From assembly GCA_005879095.1 (NCBI GenBank), contig VBLM01000175.1, positions 1 through 11,175 on the forward strand: 11,175 bases of DNA, written 5' to 3'. The position numbers and the translations under genes are program-made. The DNA is from Deltaproteobacteria bacterium (lineage in GTDB: Bacteria; Myxococcota; Myxococcia; Myxococcales; 40CM-4-68-19). The notes under the pieces were generated by a model. The model saw nothing but the letters and a program-made list of their open reading frames with translations, had not been told where the DNA came from and did no database searches. This document shows positions 1-6,489 of this stretch, piece after piece; positions within the stretch are counted from its first letter, which is position 1, and the number at the start of each line of letters is the position of its first letter.

Positions 1-302
1 TCCACGGCTACGGCCATAACGCGGAAGACATGGCCGGCACCGACATCGCGGTGCGGGCCCTCGCCGACCTCGGCCTGGTCCACGACATGATCGTCGTGTA
101 CCCGAGCGGGCGCTGCTGCCTGACCGGACCGCACGGCGAGCGCACCTGCGACGAGTCGAACGGCACTCCCGACGGCTACGTCCGCGAATGTGCCCGGGGC
201 AGCTTCTACCTCGGCAAGTACGAGCAAGCGTTGTTCGAATTGATGGGCGAGATCGACAAACGCTACCGCACGCTCTCGCCAGCAGACGGTCCGGCGTTTT
301 AA
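1..302 (+). CDS. Esterase-like alpha/beta hydrolase, 5'-partial and apparently 3'-truncated
   Basis: The reading frame is open from the left edge (first complete codon at position 3) to TAA at 300-302. The visible part starts with HGYGHNAEDM, which resembles the oxyanion-loop HG.G segment of PF00756-type esterases. It continues with DMIVVYPSGR and GSFYLGKYEQ, and ends with ELMGEIDKRYRT, the segment that in this family sits just before the GxSxG nucleophile elbow. Here the frame stops seven residues later (SPADGPAF) with no GxSxG, and the following gene starts 10 bp downstream, so the catalytic serine and the Asp/His half are absent. I infer a 3'-truncated, probably inactive hydrolase. The family assignment rests on motif resemblance only. 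The real start lies outside the window. Confidence 0.65.
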   Translation, partial: HGYGHNAEDMAGTDIAVRALADLGLVHDMIVVYPSGRCCLTGPHGERTCDESNGTPDGYVRECARGSFYLGKYEQALFELMGEIDKRYRTLSPADGPAF

Positions 303-311
303 GCTCCGGGC

Positions 312-527
312 ATGGACGACTACTCCGAGCACGAAGAGGAAGAAAAGAAGTCGGGCAGGGCGCTGGGAACCAGGCGCAAGTTCGAAGAATTCGAGTGCCC
401 GGCCTGCAGCGCCAACAACCCGTACGACACCTTCGGCAACAACGACGAGCTCCTCTGCAACTGGTGCGGGATGCAGTTCAAGGCGATCGTCGACGAGGAC
501 GGCACCCTCAGGTTGAAGGAACTGTGA
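312..527 (+). CDS. Small zinc-ribbon protein (71 aa), function unknown
   Basis: A 71-residue protein with an acidic N-terminus (EHEEEEKK) and two cysteine pairs, C29-P-A-C32 and C49-N-W-C52, spaced as in a four-cysteine zinc ribbon. After the second pair comes a short strand-like tail (MQFKAIVDEDGTLRL). No catalytic motif is visible. The ATG at 312 lies 10 bp after the preceding stop. The stop TGA (525-527) overlaps the GTG start of fdhD in the sequence GTGA, which suggests translational coupling. A metal-binding adaptor or protein-protein interaction role is possible, but nothing in the sequence fixes it. Confidence 0.75.
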   Translation: MDDYSEHEEEEKKSGRALGTRRKFEEFECPACSANNPYDTFGNNDELLCNWCGMQFKAIVDEDGTLRLKEL

Positions 528-1348
528 AGGGCGTTGCGCGCAGGGAAGTGCGGAAGCTCGACGGCGGCCGGCTCTCGCCGCCGGTCGAAGACGACGTGGT
601 CGCCGAGGAGCCGCTCGAAATCCGCGCCGCCGGCGAGACGATGGCCATCACCATGCGGACGCCGGGCGCCGACCGCGAGCTGGCGGTCGGTTTTCTCTTC
701 GCCGAGGGCGTGATCTCGTCGCGCGAGGACGTCGGCAGCGTCTCGCATTGCGGCCGGCCGGACCAGGAGGGCTACGGCAACACCATCGACGTCGTGCCCG
801 GAGCGGGCGTCTCGCTCGATATCGAGAAGCTGTCGTTGACGCGGCGCGGCACGCTCACGACCGCTGCCTGCGGTGTGTGCGGGCGCCGCAGCATCGACGA
901 CGTGCTCGCTGCCTGCCGGCCGCAGATCGTTGCGGTTGGAACCATTTCAGCTGAAACGGTTTCAGCTGGAATCGTTTCATTGAAACGGTTTCAACCGAAC
1001 TTCTCCCGCACCGGCGGCATCCACGCCGCCGCGCTGCTCGACGCGAAAGGCGAAGTCATTTCCGCGTTCGAGGACATCGGCCGCCACAACGCGCTCGACA
1101 AGGCGGTGGGCAAGCTGGTCCTCGACGGCCGCATTCCCGGCGACGCCGCGAAATTGCTCGTCGTCAGCGGCCGGGCCAGCTTCGAGGTCGTGCAGAAGGC
1201 TTCCGCGGCGAACGTTCCGGTGATCGCCAGCGTCTCGGCTGCGAGCTCCCTCGCCGTCGATCTCGCCAAAGCCGCCGGCATCACGCTGTGCGGTTTCGTC
1301 CGCGACGGCAGGATGACCGTCTATTCGCACCCTGAGCGACTCAAGTAG
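524..1348 (+). CDS. fdhD: Formate dehydrogenase accessory sulfurtransferase FdhD
   Basis: FdhD moves sulfur from a cysteine desulfurase to the molybdenum bis-PGD cofactor, which is needed for active formate dehydrogenase; it acts in the cytoplasm. I choose the GTG at 524, overlapping the previous stop, which gives 274 residues, the usual family length (E. coli about 277). The open frame continues upstream to 188 but that part only shadows the two preceding genes. Visible signatures: EEPLEIR near 28-34, the sulfur-carrying CGVCG motif with C116 and C119, TGGIHAAAL (163-171), FEDIGRHNALDK (182-193) and SGRASFEVVQK (215-225). Codons 140-154 are unusually A/T-rich and repeat-like. The gene ends tail-to-tail with truD, overlapping by 8 bp. 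No formate dehydrogenase gene is in the window. Confidence 0.95.
   Translation: MKGVARREVRKLDGGRLSPPVEDDVVAEEPLEIRAAGETMAITMRTPGADRELAVGFLFAEGVISSREDVGSVSHCGRPDQEGYGNTIDVVPGAGVSLDIEKLSLTRRGTLTTAACGVCGRRSIDDVLAACRPQIVAVGTISAETVSAGIVSLKRFQPNFSRTGGIHAAALLDAKGEVISAFEDIGRHNALDKAVGKLVLDGRIPGDAAKLLVVSGRASFEVVQKASAANVPVIASVSAASSLAVDLAKAAGITLCGFVRDGRMTVYSHPERLK
941..1000 (+). repeat. Chain of GAAAC/GTTTC palindromes inside fdhD
   Basis: This 60-bp stretch reads as three degenerate 15-bp units (941-955, 956-970, 971-985) plus a partial fourth, coding for TISAE, TVSAG and IVSLK. It contains the perfect palindrome TTTCAGCTGAAA (945-956) and the odd-length dyads CTGAAACGGTTTCAG (951-965), GTTTCATTGAAAC (974-986) and TTGAAACGGTTTCAA (980-994). 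The codons used (TCA three times, GTT, ATT, TTG, AAA) contrast with the G/C-ending codons around it. The reading frame is kept. Confidence 0.7.
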
Positions 1349-2662
1349 CCTTCTTCCGTCGAGCTGTGCGAGCTTCCTTCTTGCGCCGCTGCTGCTCGAG
1401 AAAGCCTATCCTTTCCGGCTTCGGACGAGGTGGTTCCGGCGATGGCGGCGTGACGGCCGCCGGCGCGGGTTTGTGGCCTGCCGTATCCGCAAACCAGAGC
1501 ACACGGCGGACGACGAGCGTCGCGTACGCTCCGGGCGGCAGCGTGAAGGAGAGGTTCACTTTCAGCCGGCCGCGGTTGAGCTCGTCGCGGCGCGGCTCGT
1601 TCACGCGCAGCTTGCCCGGCACGACGAAGAGCGGCCGCTCCTCGTGCTTGAAGAAGAGCTGCGGCGTCTCCGGCACCCGCAGGTCCGAAAGCTGCAGACC
1701 CTGCGCCTTCAGCGCGCCGAGTGCGGCGGTCTCGATGCGCGGATAGTCGAACGTCGAATCCGGCGCAAGGAGCGGAAACGTCCGCGACCAGAGATCGTCA
1801 CGCAGCTCGCGCGACAGCGATCGCGGCATCGTCAGCGCGCCCGCCTGGTAGCGCATCCCGATCAGCTCGGCCCCCGGCACGCGCGCACCCAGGTACCGCT
1901 TCACGCCCTCGTTCCAGACGTAGCTCTGCAGCTCGAAGAGCGCCATCGCCCGCAGCCGCCGGTCGATGTGCATGAACGCGCCCTTGAAATCGCGCGGGTC
2001 CTCGCGCAGCCGCCGCAGCAACGGCGCATACCGCTTGCCGGCCTCGTGCGGGGCGCGCAGCTGCCATTCGCCCCAGTGATCGCGCCAGAAGGCCTTGACC
2101 TTCGCGTCGTCGCTCTTGTCCAACTCGCTCGGCGTGGCGAGAAATGCGCGCAGCGCGCCCTCCCAGTCGCCGCGCACGAGCTGCCGCGCGATGAACCCCT
2201 GGCCGTGCTTCAAAAAGCCGAACCGCTGCGAGTCGAAGTAGTTGACCACGCCGGCGCGCTGCACCTCGGCCACGCTCTCGCCCACCCGTCCGGCCTCGGC
2301 AGGCGAGAGGTCGCGCACCGTCACCTCGAATCGGTTGGCGGTGATGTTGGCGGACGTCAAAGGCTGGGCGACGCGCCCGATCAGCTTGAGCCGCAGATCG
2401 CCCGACTGCACGACATCCGTCGGACCGAGCGCGCCTTGTCCTTGAGCCCGCAGACGGACAAGTCGCGCCGTCGCACCGCGAATTCCTTCGAGAGCCGCTC
2501 CAGCGCCTGCAGCGTCGAAACCTTCTGCTTGTCCATCCGGTAGACCCAGACCGGACCCTCGGGGTCGTCCTCGAATCGGTACCCCTCGCGCACGACGAAG
2601 TCTTCGGGCCGCTGCTTGATCTTCACGCCGCGCCGCGTACCAGACGCGTCGGAGAGTGGCAA
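1341..2662 (-). pseudogene. truD: tRNA pseudouridine(13) synthase TruD, split by a 1-base frameshift
   Basis: TruD isomerises U13 of tRNA(Glu) to pseudouridine. The N-terminal part reads from a TTG at 2662 (a GTG at 2626 is an alternative): VKIKQRPEDFVVREGYRF, then CGLKDKARSV, with the catalytic aspartate D75 of the GLKD motif. The frame is then lost. The rest lies in the other frame: QSGDLRLK, LTSANITANRFEV, and the second family motif NYFDSQRFGF, ending at TGA 1343-1341. Adding one base near 2421/2422 (GTCCGACGG to GTCCAGACGG on the coding strand) restores ARSVQTDVVQSGDL and gives about 440 residues, longer than E. coli TruD (about 349). The C-terminus is a Pro-rich then Lys/Arg-rich tail. 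This may be a real mutation or a sequencing/assembly error. It is divergent from the cyclase gene. Confidence 0.88.
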
Positions 2663-2692
2663 GGAGCCTTACCCGCACCTACCCGCAAAATC

Positions 2693-2721
2693 TCGAAAAC
2701 ACTGCGCACGAGTGGTAAGAT
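2693..2721 (+). promoter_or_regulatory. Weak candidate sigma-70-like promoter for the cyclase gene
   Basis: In the 82-bp divergent gap between truD and the cyclase gene, TCGAAA (2693-2698, 4/6 match to TTGACA) and TAAGAT (2716-2721, 4/6 match to TATAAT) are 17 bp apart. The stretch is noticeably more A/T-rich than its surroundings. This is a by-eye candidate only. Confidence 0.25.
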
Positions 2722-2744
2722 CACACGGGAAGGACCCGGGGGAA

Positions 2745-4496
2745 ATGCCTGACGAACTGGATGACGAGCCGACCAACTACCGCCGATCGTCCATGGCCCC
2801 CTCGGCCTCGCGGTCAATACCGGCTTCGACTAACGTGACCCCCTTCGGCGCAGACGAGAAGACGCCCCCGCGCACAATGCCCCAGCAAGCCGCCGCGCCC
2901 GTCGCTCCGAGGATGATCCTCAAAGGACCCGCCGGCGCCGTCACCGAGTTTCCGCTGGGCGAGAACAACATCCTCGGCCGTAGCACCACCGCCTCCGTCC
3001 GCCTCGCCGACCGCGAGGTCTCGCGCAAGCACAGCCAGGTGGACAAGGAAGGCGACGACTACGTCCTGCGCGACCTCGGCTCGTCCAACGGCACCTTCCT
3101 CAACGGCAAGCGCATCTTCGGGCCGACCAAGCTGAAGGACGGCGACGAAGTCGTCATCGGCACCTCCAAGATGGAGTTCCGGCTCGGCAGCGCCGCCAAG
3201 CCGAAGAACGCCGAGATCGTCCACAGCGACGACGGCAAGGAAGAGCTGAAGGGCGTGGTCGCGCGCACCTCGGCCAAGGCGACCTTCGCGCCGGTCGAGC
3301 AGATCGGCGACGTCAACCAGCTCAAGCGCGACTACGAGCGGCTGCGCGTCGGCCACGAGTTCTCCAACTACGTCCGCCTCGAGCGCGACCTCAACGAGCT
3401 GCTCTCGCGGATTCTCCAGATCGCCTTCGACCTCATCCCCTGCGACAACGGCGTCATCCTGCTGCGCGACGCGCAGTCGCACGAGCTGGTGATCCAGGCG
3501 ATGCGGCAGCGCAAGCCGGGGCAGGGAAAGGTGCTCGTCTCCGACACGCTGCTCGGTCAGGTGCAGGCGACGAAGGAAGGCGTGCTGACTTCAGACGCCA
3601 TCGCCGACGATCGTTTCGCTTCGGCCCACTCGATCATCGCCCTCGGGGTTCGCAGCGCGATGGCGGTGCCGCTGCTCTCGACCGGCGGCGACGAGGTGAA
3701 GGGCATCATGTTCCTCGATTCGCGCGAGCGGATCGCGGCCTTCACCACCAAAGACCTGGAGGTCTTGAGCGCCATCGCCGCGCAGGCCTCGGTCGCGCTG
3801 GAGAACAGCGAATACGCGCGCGCGCTGGAGCATGAGGCCACGCAGCGGGCGCAGCTGGCGCGGTTCCTGTCTCCCGCGCTGGTCGAGCAGGCCGCGCGCG
3901 GCAGCATCGAGCTGTCGAAGGGCGGCGTGCTCACCGAGCTGACCATCCTGTTCAGCGACATCCGCGGATTTACTTCGATTTCCGAGAAGCTGCCCGCGCA
4001 GGAAGTGGTCAAGATGCTCAACGACTACTTCGAGCTGATGGTCGACATCCTCTTCGAGCACAACGGCATCCTCGACAAGTTCATCGGCGACGCGATCATG
4101 GGCCTCTGGGGCGCGCCGGTGAAACGGCCGGACGACGCGACCCAGGCAGTCCGCGCCGCGGTCAAGATGCAGGCGCGGCTCAAGGAGTGGAACGAGGACC
4201 GCGTCGCGGCCGGCAAGGTGCCGATCAAGATCGGCATCGGCTTGCATACGGGCCACGTCGTCGTCGGCAACATGGGCTCCAACCGCGCCCTCAGCTACAC
4301 CGCCATCGGCGACGGCGTGAACCTGGCCTCACGTCTGTGCGGCGTCGCCCGCGAGGACATGGTGGTGATCTCCGAAGACTGCGCTACGCGCGCCGGCAAG
4401 GAAAACTTCGTCCTCGAAGCCCTTCCTCCTGCCAAAGTCAAAAACCGCGAAGCCCCTGTCGAGATCTACCGGGTCGTTTCGGCTCTCGGCGAATAA
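2745..4496 (+). CDS. FHA-GAF-class III adenylate cyclase
   Basis: A 583-residue soluble signalling protein predicted to make cyclic AMP from ATP. Residues 1-55 look disordered and are Thr/Ser/Pro-rich. An FHA domain spans about 57-150 (GRS at 78-80, SRKH at 93-96, GSSNGTFLNG at 112-121), the phosphothreonine-binding fold. A GAF domain spans about 212-355. A class III cyclase domain spans about 395-550: metal-binding D405 (FSDIRGFT) and D449 (GDAIMGLWG), K445 (LDKFIGD), T519 at the base-recognition position (YTAIGDGVNLASR), and transition-state N526 and R530. K plus T favours ATP over GTP. No membrane segment is seen. I chose the ATG at 2745, preceded by GGGGGAA; the frame stays open upstream to 2616 but that part overlaps truD. 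The kinase downstream could supply the phosphothreonine signal. Confidence 0.93.
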   Translation: MPDELDDEPTNYRRSSMAPSASRSIPASTNVTPFGADEKTPPRTMPQQAAAPVAPRMILKGPAGAVTEFPLGENNILGRSTTASVRLADREVSRKHSQVDKEGDDYVLRDLGSSNGTFLNGKRIFGPTKLKDGDEVVIGTSKMEFRLGSAAKPKNAEIVHSDDGKEELKGVVARTSAKATFAPVEQIGDVNQLKRDYERLRVGHEFSNYVRLERDLNELLSRILQIAFDLIPCDNGVILLRDAQSHELVIQAMRQRKPGQGKVLVSDTLLGQVQATKEGVLTSDAIADDRFASAHSIIALGVRSAMAVPLLSTGGDEVKGIMFLDSRERIAAFTTKDLEVLSAIAAQASVALENSEYARALEHEATQRAQLARFLSPALVEQAARGSIELSKGGVLTELTILFSDIRGFTSISEKLPAQEVVKMLNDYFELMVDILFEHNGILDKFIGDAIMGLWGAPVKRPDDATQAVRAAVKMQARLKEWNEDRVAAGKVPIKIGIGLHTGHVVVGNMGSNRALSYTAIGDGVNLASRLCGVAREDMVVISEDCATRAGKENFVLEALPPAKVKNREAPVEIYRVVSALGE

Positions 4497-4524
4497 ATCT
4501 TCTTCGGTTCGGACTCGGGGTGAC

Positions 4525-4653
4525 GCCGGCCCCCCCAACCGTAGGGGGCCGCTCCTCAGACATGCAGAAATCGCCTGCGGCCCTTGCCCTGATGACGTTG
4601 GTAGGACGCGATTTCTGAACTCGTCGCTGCCCCCTACGGTTGGGGCGTCCGGC
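4525..4653. repeat. Left hairpin element of the inverted pair
   Basis: The stem arms are CCCCAACCGTAGGGGGC (4533-4549) against its exact reverse complement at 4629-4645 (17 bp). An inner stem pairs CAGAAATCGC (4565-4574) with GCGATTTCTG (4608-4617), 10 bp perfect. A short outer stem pairs GCCGG (4525-4529) with CCGGC (4649-4653). It lies 28 bp past the cyclase stop and could act as a processing, stability or attenuation structure on the cyclase-kinase transcript. That role is inferred. Confidence 0.75.
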
Positions 4654-4715
4654 TATCTTCCAACCCTGATTCTGCTTCGAAGCCAAATCAAAGTGGGAAG
4701 AGAGCCGGACGACCG

Positions 4716-4821
4716 GCGATTGGGGGGCGACCGACGAGTTCAGAAAGCGCCTCCGACCAACTGCACAAGGGCACGGACCCCAAGCGCTTTCTGCATGTCT
4801 GAGGAGGGCGCCCCCCAACGC
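4716..4821. repeat. Right hairpin element of the inverted pair
   Basis: GCGATTGGGGGGCG (4716-4729) pairs with CGCCCCCCAACGC (4809-4821) with one bulged A. The inner stem CAGAAAGCGC (4741-4750) pairs with GCGCTTTCTG (4784-4793), 10 bp perfect. Compared with the left copy, the inner stem has a T-A pair replaced by G-C, and the main stem has an A-T pair replaced by T-A. Pairing is therefore kept while sequence changes. Confidence 0.72.
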
Positions 4822-4909
4822 GGGCGGCCGGCGTCACCCCGAGTCCGAACCGAGCCTGAGTTGACGGAAGAAAAGTTGCGGGATCGATCGGCTGGGGCAA
4901 GCTGCCGGC

Positions 4910-6085
4910 ATGGCTGAGCCGACCGACGCCAAGTCGCAGCCGCCGCCCCAGAAAAAACGCGCTGTTCAGCGCTGCCCGAACTGCGACATCCGCTGCGACG
5001 TGAGCTGCTTCGTCGCCGGCGCCCTCGCCCGCTGCGGACACTGCAACGTCCGTTTCGAAGTCCAGCGCGAAGACTCGAAACCGCCGCCGCCTCCTGCTCC
5101 GAAACAGCCCGAGAGCCCGTTCCCCGCGCTCGACGGGTTCCTCGTCCACGAGCGCATCGGCCAGGGCGGCATGGGCGAGGTATTCCGTTGTACGCGCGTG
5201 TCGGACAACAAGCCGGTGGCGGTCAAGATCCTCACGCCGCAGATGGCGGCGGTGCCCGATTACGTCCGTAGATTCGGCCGCGAAGCCGCGGCGATGGCGC
5301 AGCTCGATCACCCCGGCATCGTCCGGCTGGTCGGCCGCGGCAAGGCGGGCGGGCACGTCTTCATCGCGATGGAGCTGATCGAGGGCACTTCGTTACGGCT
5401 GTGGGCGCACAAGAACCGCCCGACGGCGCGGCAGCTGGCGAAACTGCTGGCGCAGGTCGCGCACGCGCTGGCCTACGCGCACGCCCGAGCGGTCGTGCAC
5501 CGCGATCTCAAGCCGGACAACGTCCTGGTCACGGCCGACCTGCGCACCAAGGTGCTCGACTTCGGGCTCGCCGGCCTGCATTCCGAGGGCGCCGAGTGCC
5601 TGACCCAGAGCCACGTCGCGATGGGGACCGCCAACTACATGGCGCCCGAGCAGCGCAAGGATGCCAAGCGCGCCGATCACCGCGCCGACCTCTATTCGTT
5701 CGGGGTGATGGCGTACGAGCTGCTCACCGGCGAATTGCCGGTGGGGCGCTTTCCGCCGCCGACCAAGGTGGTTTCCGGACTCGACGCGCGCTGGGACGCG
5801 CTGATCGAGCGCTGCCTCGAGCTCGAGCCGGCGGCACGGCCGCACAGCGCGCTCGAGCTGGCACACGGACTCGAGGCCCTGGCGGGCGTCGCGACCCCGT
5901 TGGCCCTCGCTCCTCGCACGCGCCGGAAGGCGGGCAAGTCGGGGATCTGGTCGTGGCTCGGGATCGGCACGGCCGTCGCGGTGGTCATCGGCGTCGTCAG
6001 CCTGCGCGTGGCCCAGGACCACGGCTCGCACCGGCCGTCATTGACCGCAGCGCGCGCCGCACCGAAGAAGCCCTTGCGCCGCTAA
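4910..6085 (+). CDS. Ser/Thr protein kinase (Hanks/PknB type) with N-terminal zinc ribbon and C-terminal membrane anchor
   Basis: A 391-residue kinase. The N-terminus (20-51) has cysteine pairs CPNC (22-25) and CGHC (42-45), with further C29 and C33, consistent with a zinc ribbon of the MJ0042 kind. A Pro-rich linker leads to the kinase domain (about 78-325): glycine loop GQGGMGEV (84-91), ATP-binding K106, alpha-C E125, catalytic loop HRDLKPDN (197-204, D199), DFG (217-219) and APE (245-247). All core catalytic residues are present. One hydrophobic segment (about 346-366) leaves only about 25 residues beyond, so there is no PASTA or other outer sensor. TTGACG at 4861-4866, just past the inverted repeat, is a possible -35 box, without a good -10. 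The FHA cyclase upstream is a plausible partner. Confidence 0.93.
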   Translation: MAEPTDAKSQPPPQKKRAVQRCPNCDIRCDVSCFVAGALARCGHCNVRFEVQREDSKPPPPPAPKQPESPFPALDGFLVHERIGQGGMGEVFRCTRVSDNKPVAVKILTPQMAAVPDYVRRFGREAAAMAQLDHPGIVRLVGRGKAGGHVFIAMELIEGTSLRLWAHKNRPTARQLAKLLAQVAHALAYAHARAVVHRDLKPDNVLVTADLRTKVLDFGLAGLHSEGAECLTQSHVAMGTANYMAPEQRKDAKRADHRADLYSFGVMAYELLTGELPVGRFPPPTKVVSGLDARWDALIERCLELEPAARPHSALELAHGLEALAGVATPLALAPRTRRKAGKSGIWSWLGIGTAVAVVIGVVSLRVAQDHGSHRPSLTAARAAPKKPLRR

Positions 6086-6086
6086 G

Positions 6087-6178
6087 AGCAAAATCACACC
6101 ACAGAGACACAGAGATCACAGAGGCTTTTTGTAAGAAGCTTCTCTGTGCCCTCCGTGCCTCTGTGGTGAGATTTTGCT
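6087..6178. terminator. Palindromic repeat (A/T version) between convergent genes, likely bidirectional terminator
   Basis: The left arm starts AGCAAAATCACACCACAGAG (6087-6106). The right arm is its reverse complement with one mismatch (6159-6178). Inside are repeated ACAGAG units on the left and CTCTGTG/CTCCGTG/CTCTGTGG on the right. The element starts 1 bp after the kinase stop and ends 7 bp before the stop of the small minus-strand gene. Its position and dyad suggest termination from both sides. It resembles the dispersed CACAGAG-type palindromes found in many environmental bacterial genomes. Confidence 0.75.
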
Positions 6179-6185
6179 TTTGTTT

Positions 6186-6386
6186 TCACGGTTTAGCTGC
6201 GCCGTTGCGGGGTTTGTAGAACAGGACGACGGTCAAGCAGTGGAACTCGTTGTCGCTCGACTGAACCACCGTGCGATCGACGATCTCGAGGTCCGCGTTC
6301 GCCCGTAGCCAGCGCGTCACCTGCTCGCCGAGGTCGTCCCGCTCTTTTGCCTTGGTGGCCGAGAACACCTTCACGCCCGTGAACAT
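6186..6386 (-). CDS. Conserved-looking small protein (66 aa), unknown function
   Basis: A 66-residue protein, MFTGVKVFSATKAKERDDLG at its start, with a helix-like first half and a strand-rich second half (DLEIVDRTVVQSSD, then EFHCLTVVLFYKP). There is no signal peptide, membrane segment or catalytic motif. I chose the ATG at 6386 because it is preceded on the coding strand by a purine-rich GGGAGGGGGCGGG. The frame extends further upstream, but that part is the shadow of the divergent gene. It ends next to the 6087-6178 palindrome, convergent with the kinase gene. Reality rests on the ribosome binding site, the protein-like composition and the fit between its neighbours. Confidence 0.6.
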   Translation of the reverse strand: MFTGVKVFSATKAKERDDLGEQVTRWLRANADLEIVDRTVVQSSDNEFHCLTVVLFYKPRNGAAKP

Positions 6387-6489
6387 CCCGCCCCCTCCCG
6401 TCTCGTGAGCCGTGGCGATTTTCCTCGCGACCGGCCGGATGTCAAATCGGTCACTTGCGCCCGCGTCGGGCAGCACCCACCGTACGCCG

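Larger units (their letters stand above)
4504..4853. repeat. 350-bp near-palindrome: two inverted copies of a self-folding hairpin element
   Basis: This fills most of the 413-bp spacer between the cyclase stop (4496) and the kinase start (4910). The two arms are reverse complements with the centre at TTCGAA (4676-4681). The outer 27 bp match perfectly (4504-4530 against 4827-4853). A 19-bp block (4552-4570 against 4788-4806) also matches perfectly, and a similar block of about 56 bp follows. Each arm is also a hairpin on its own (listed separately). No protein is convincing here: both arms give only short spurious frames. Confidence 0.9.

Noticed and set aside
188-523. Upstream extension of the fdhD frame
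   Set aside because: It overlaps the esterase and zinc-ribbon genes in another frame, is Arg/Gln-rich without FdhD resemblance, and would make FdhD over 100 residues too long.
951-994. LacI/GalR-type operators in fdhD
   Set aside because: The dyads resemble such operators but have an odd centre, lie deep in a coding region, and no regulator gene is nearby.
1473-2543. Long plus-strand open frame opposite truD (356 codons)
   Set aside because: Arg/His/Leu-rich composition typical of the antisense shadow of a GC-rich gene; truD on the other strand is clearly recognised.
2814-3482. Minus-strand open frames opposite the cyclase gene (also 3591-4256)
   Set aside because: Shadows of the FHA-GAF-cyclase, with biased Arg/Asp/Val composition and no motif.
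4438-4818. Short open frames across the 4504-4853 inverted repeat, both strands
   Set aside because: They follow the repeat arms and stop within them; the mirror-related peptide fragments come from the repeat, not from a conserved protein.
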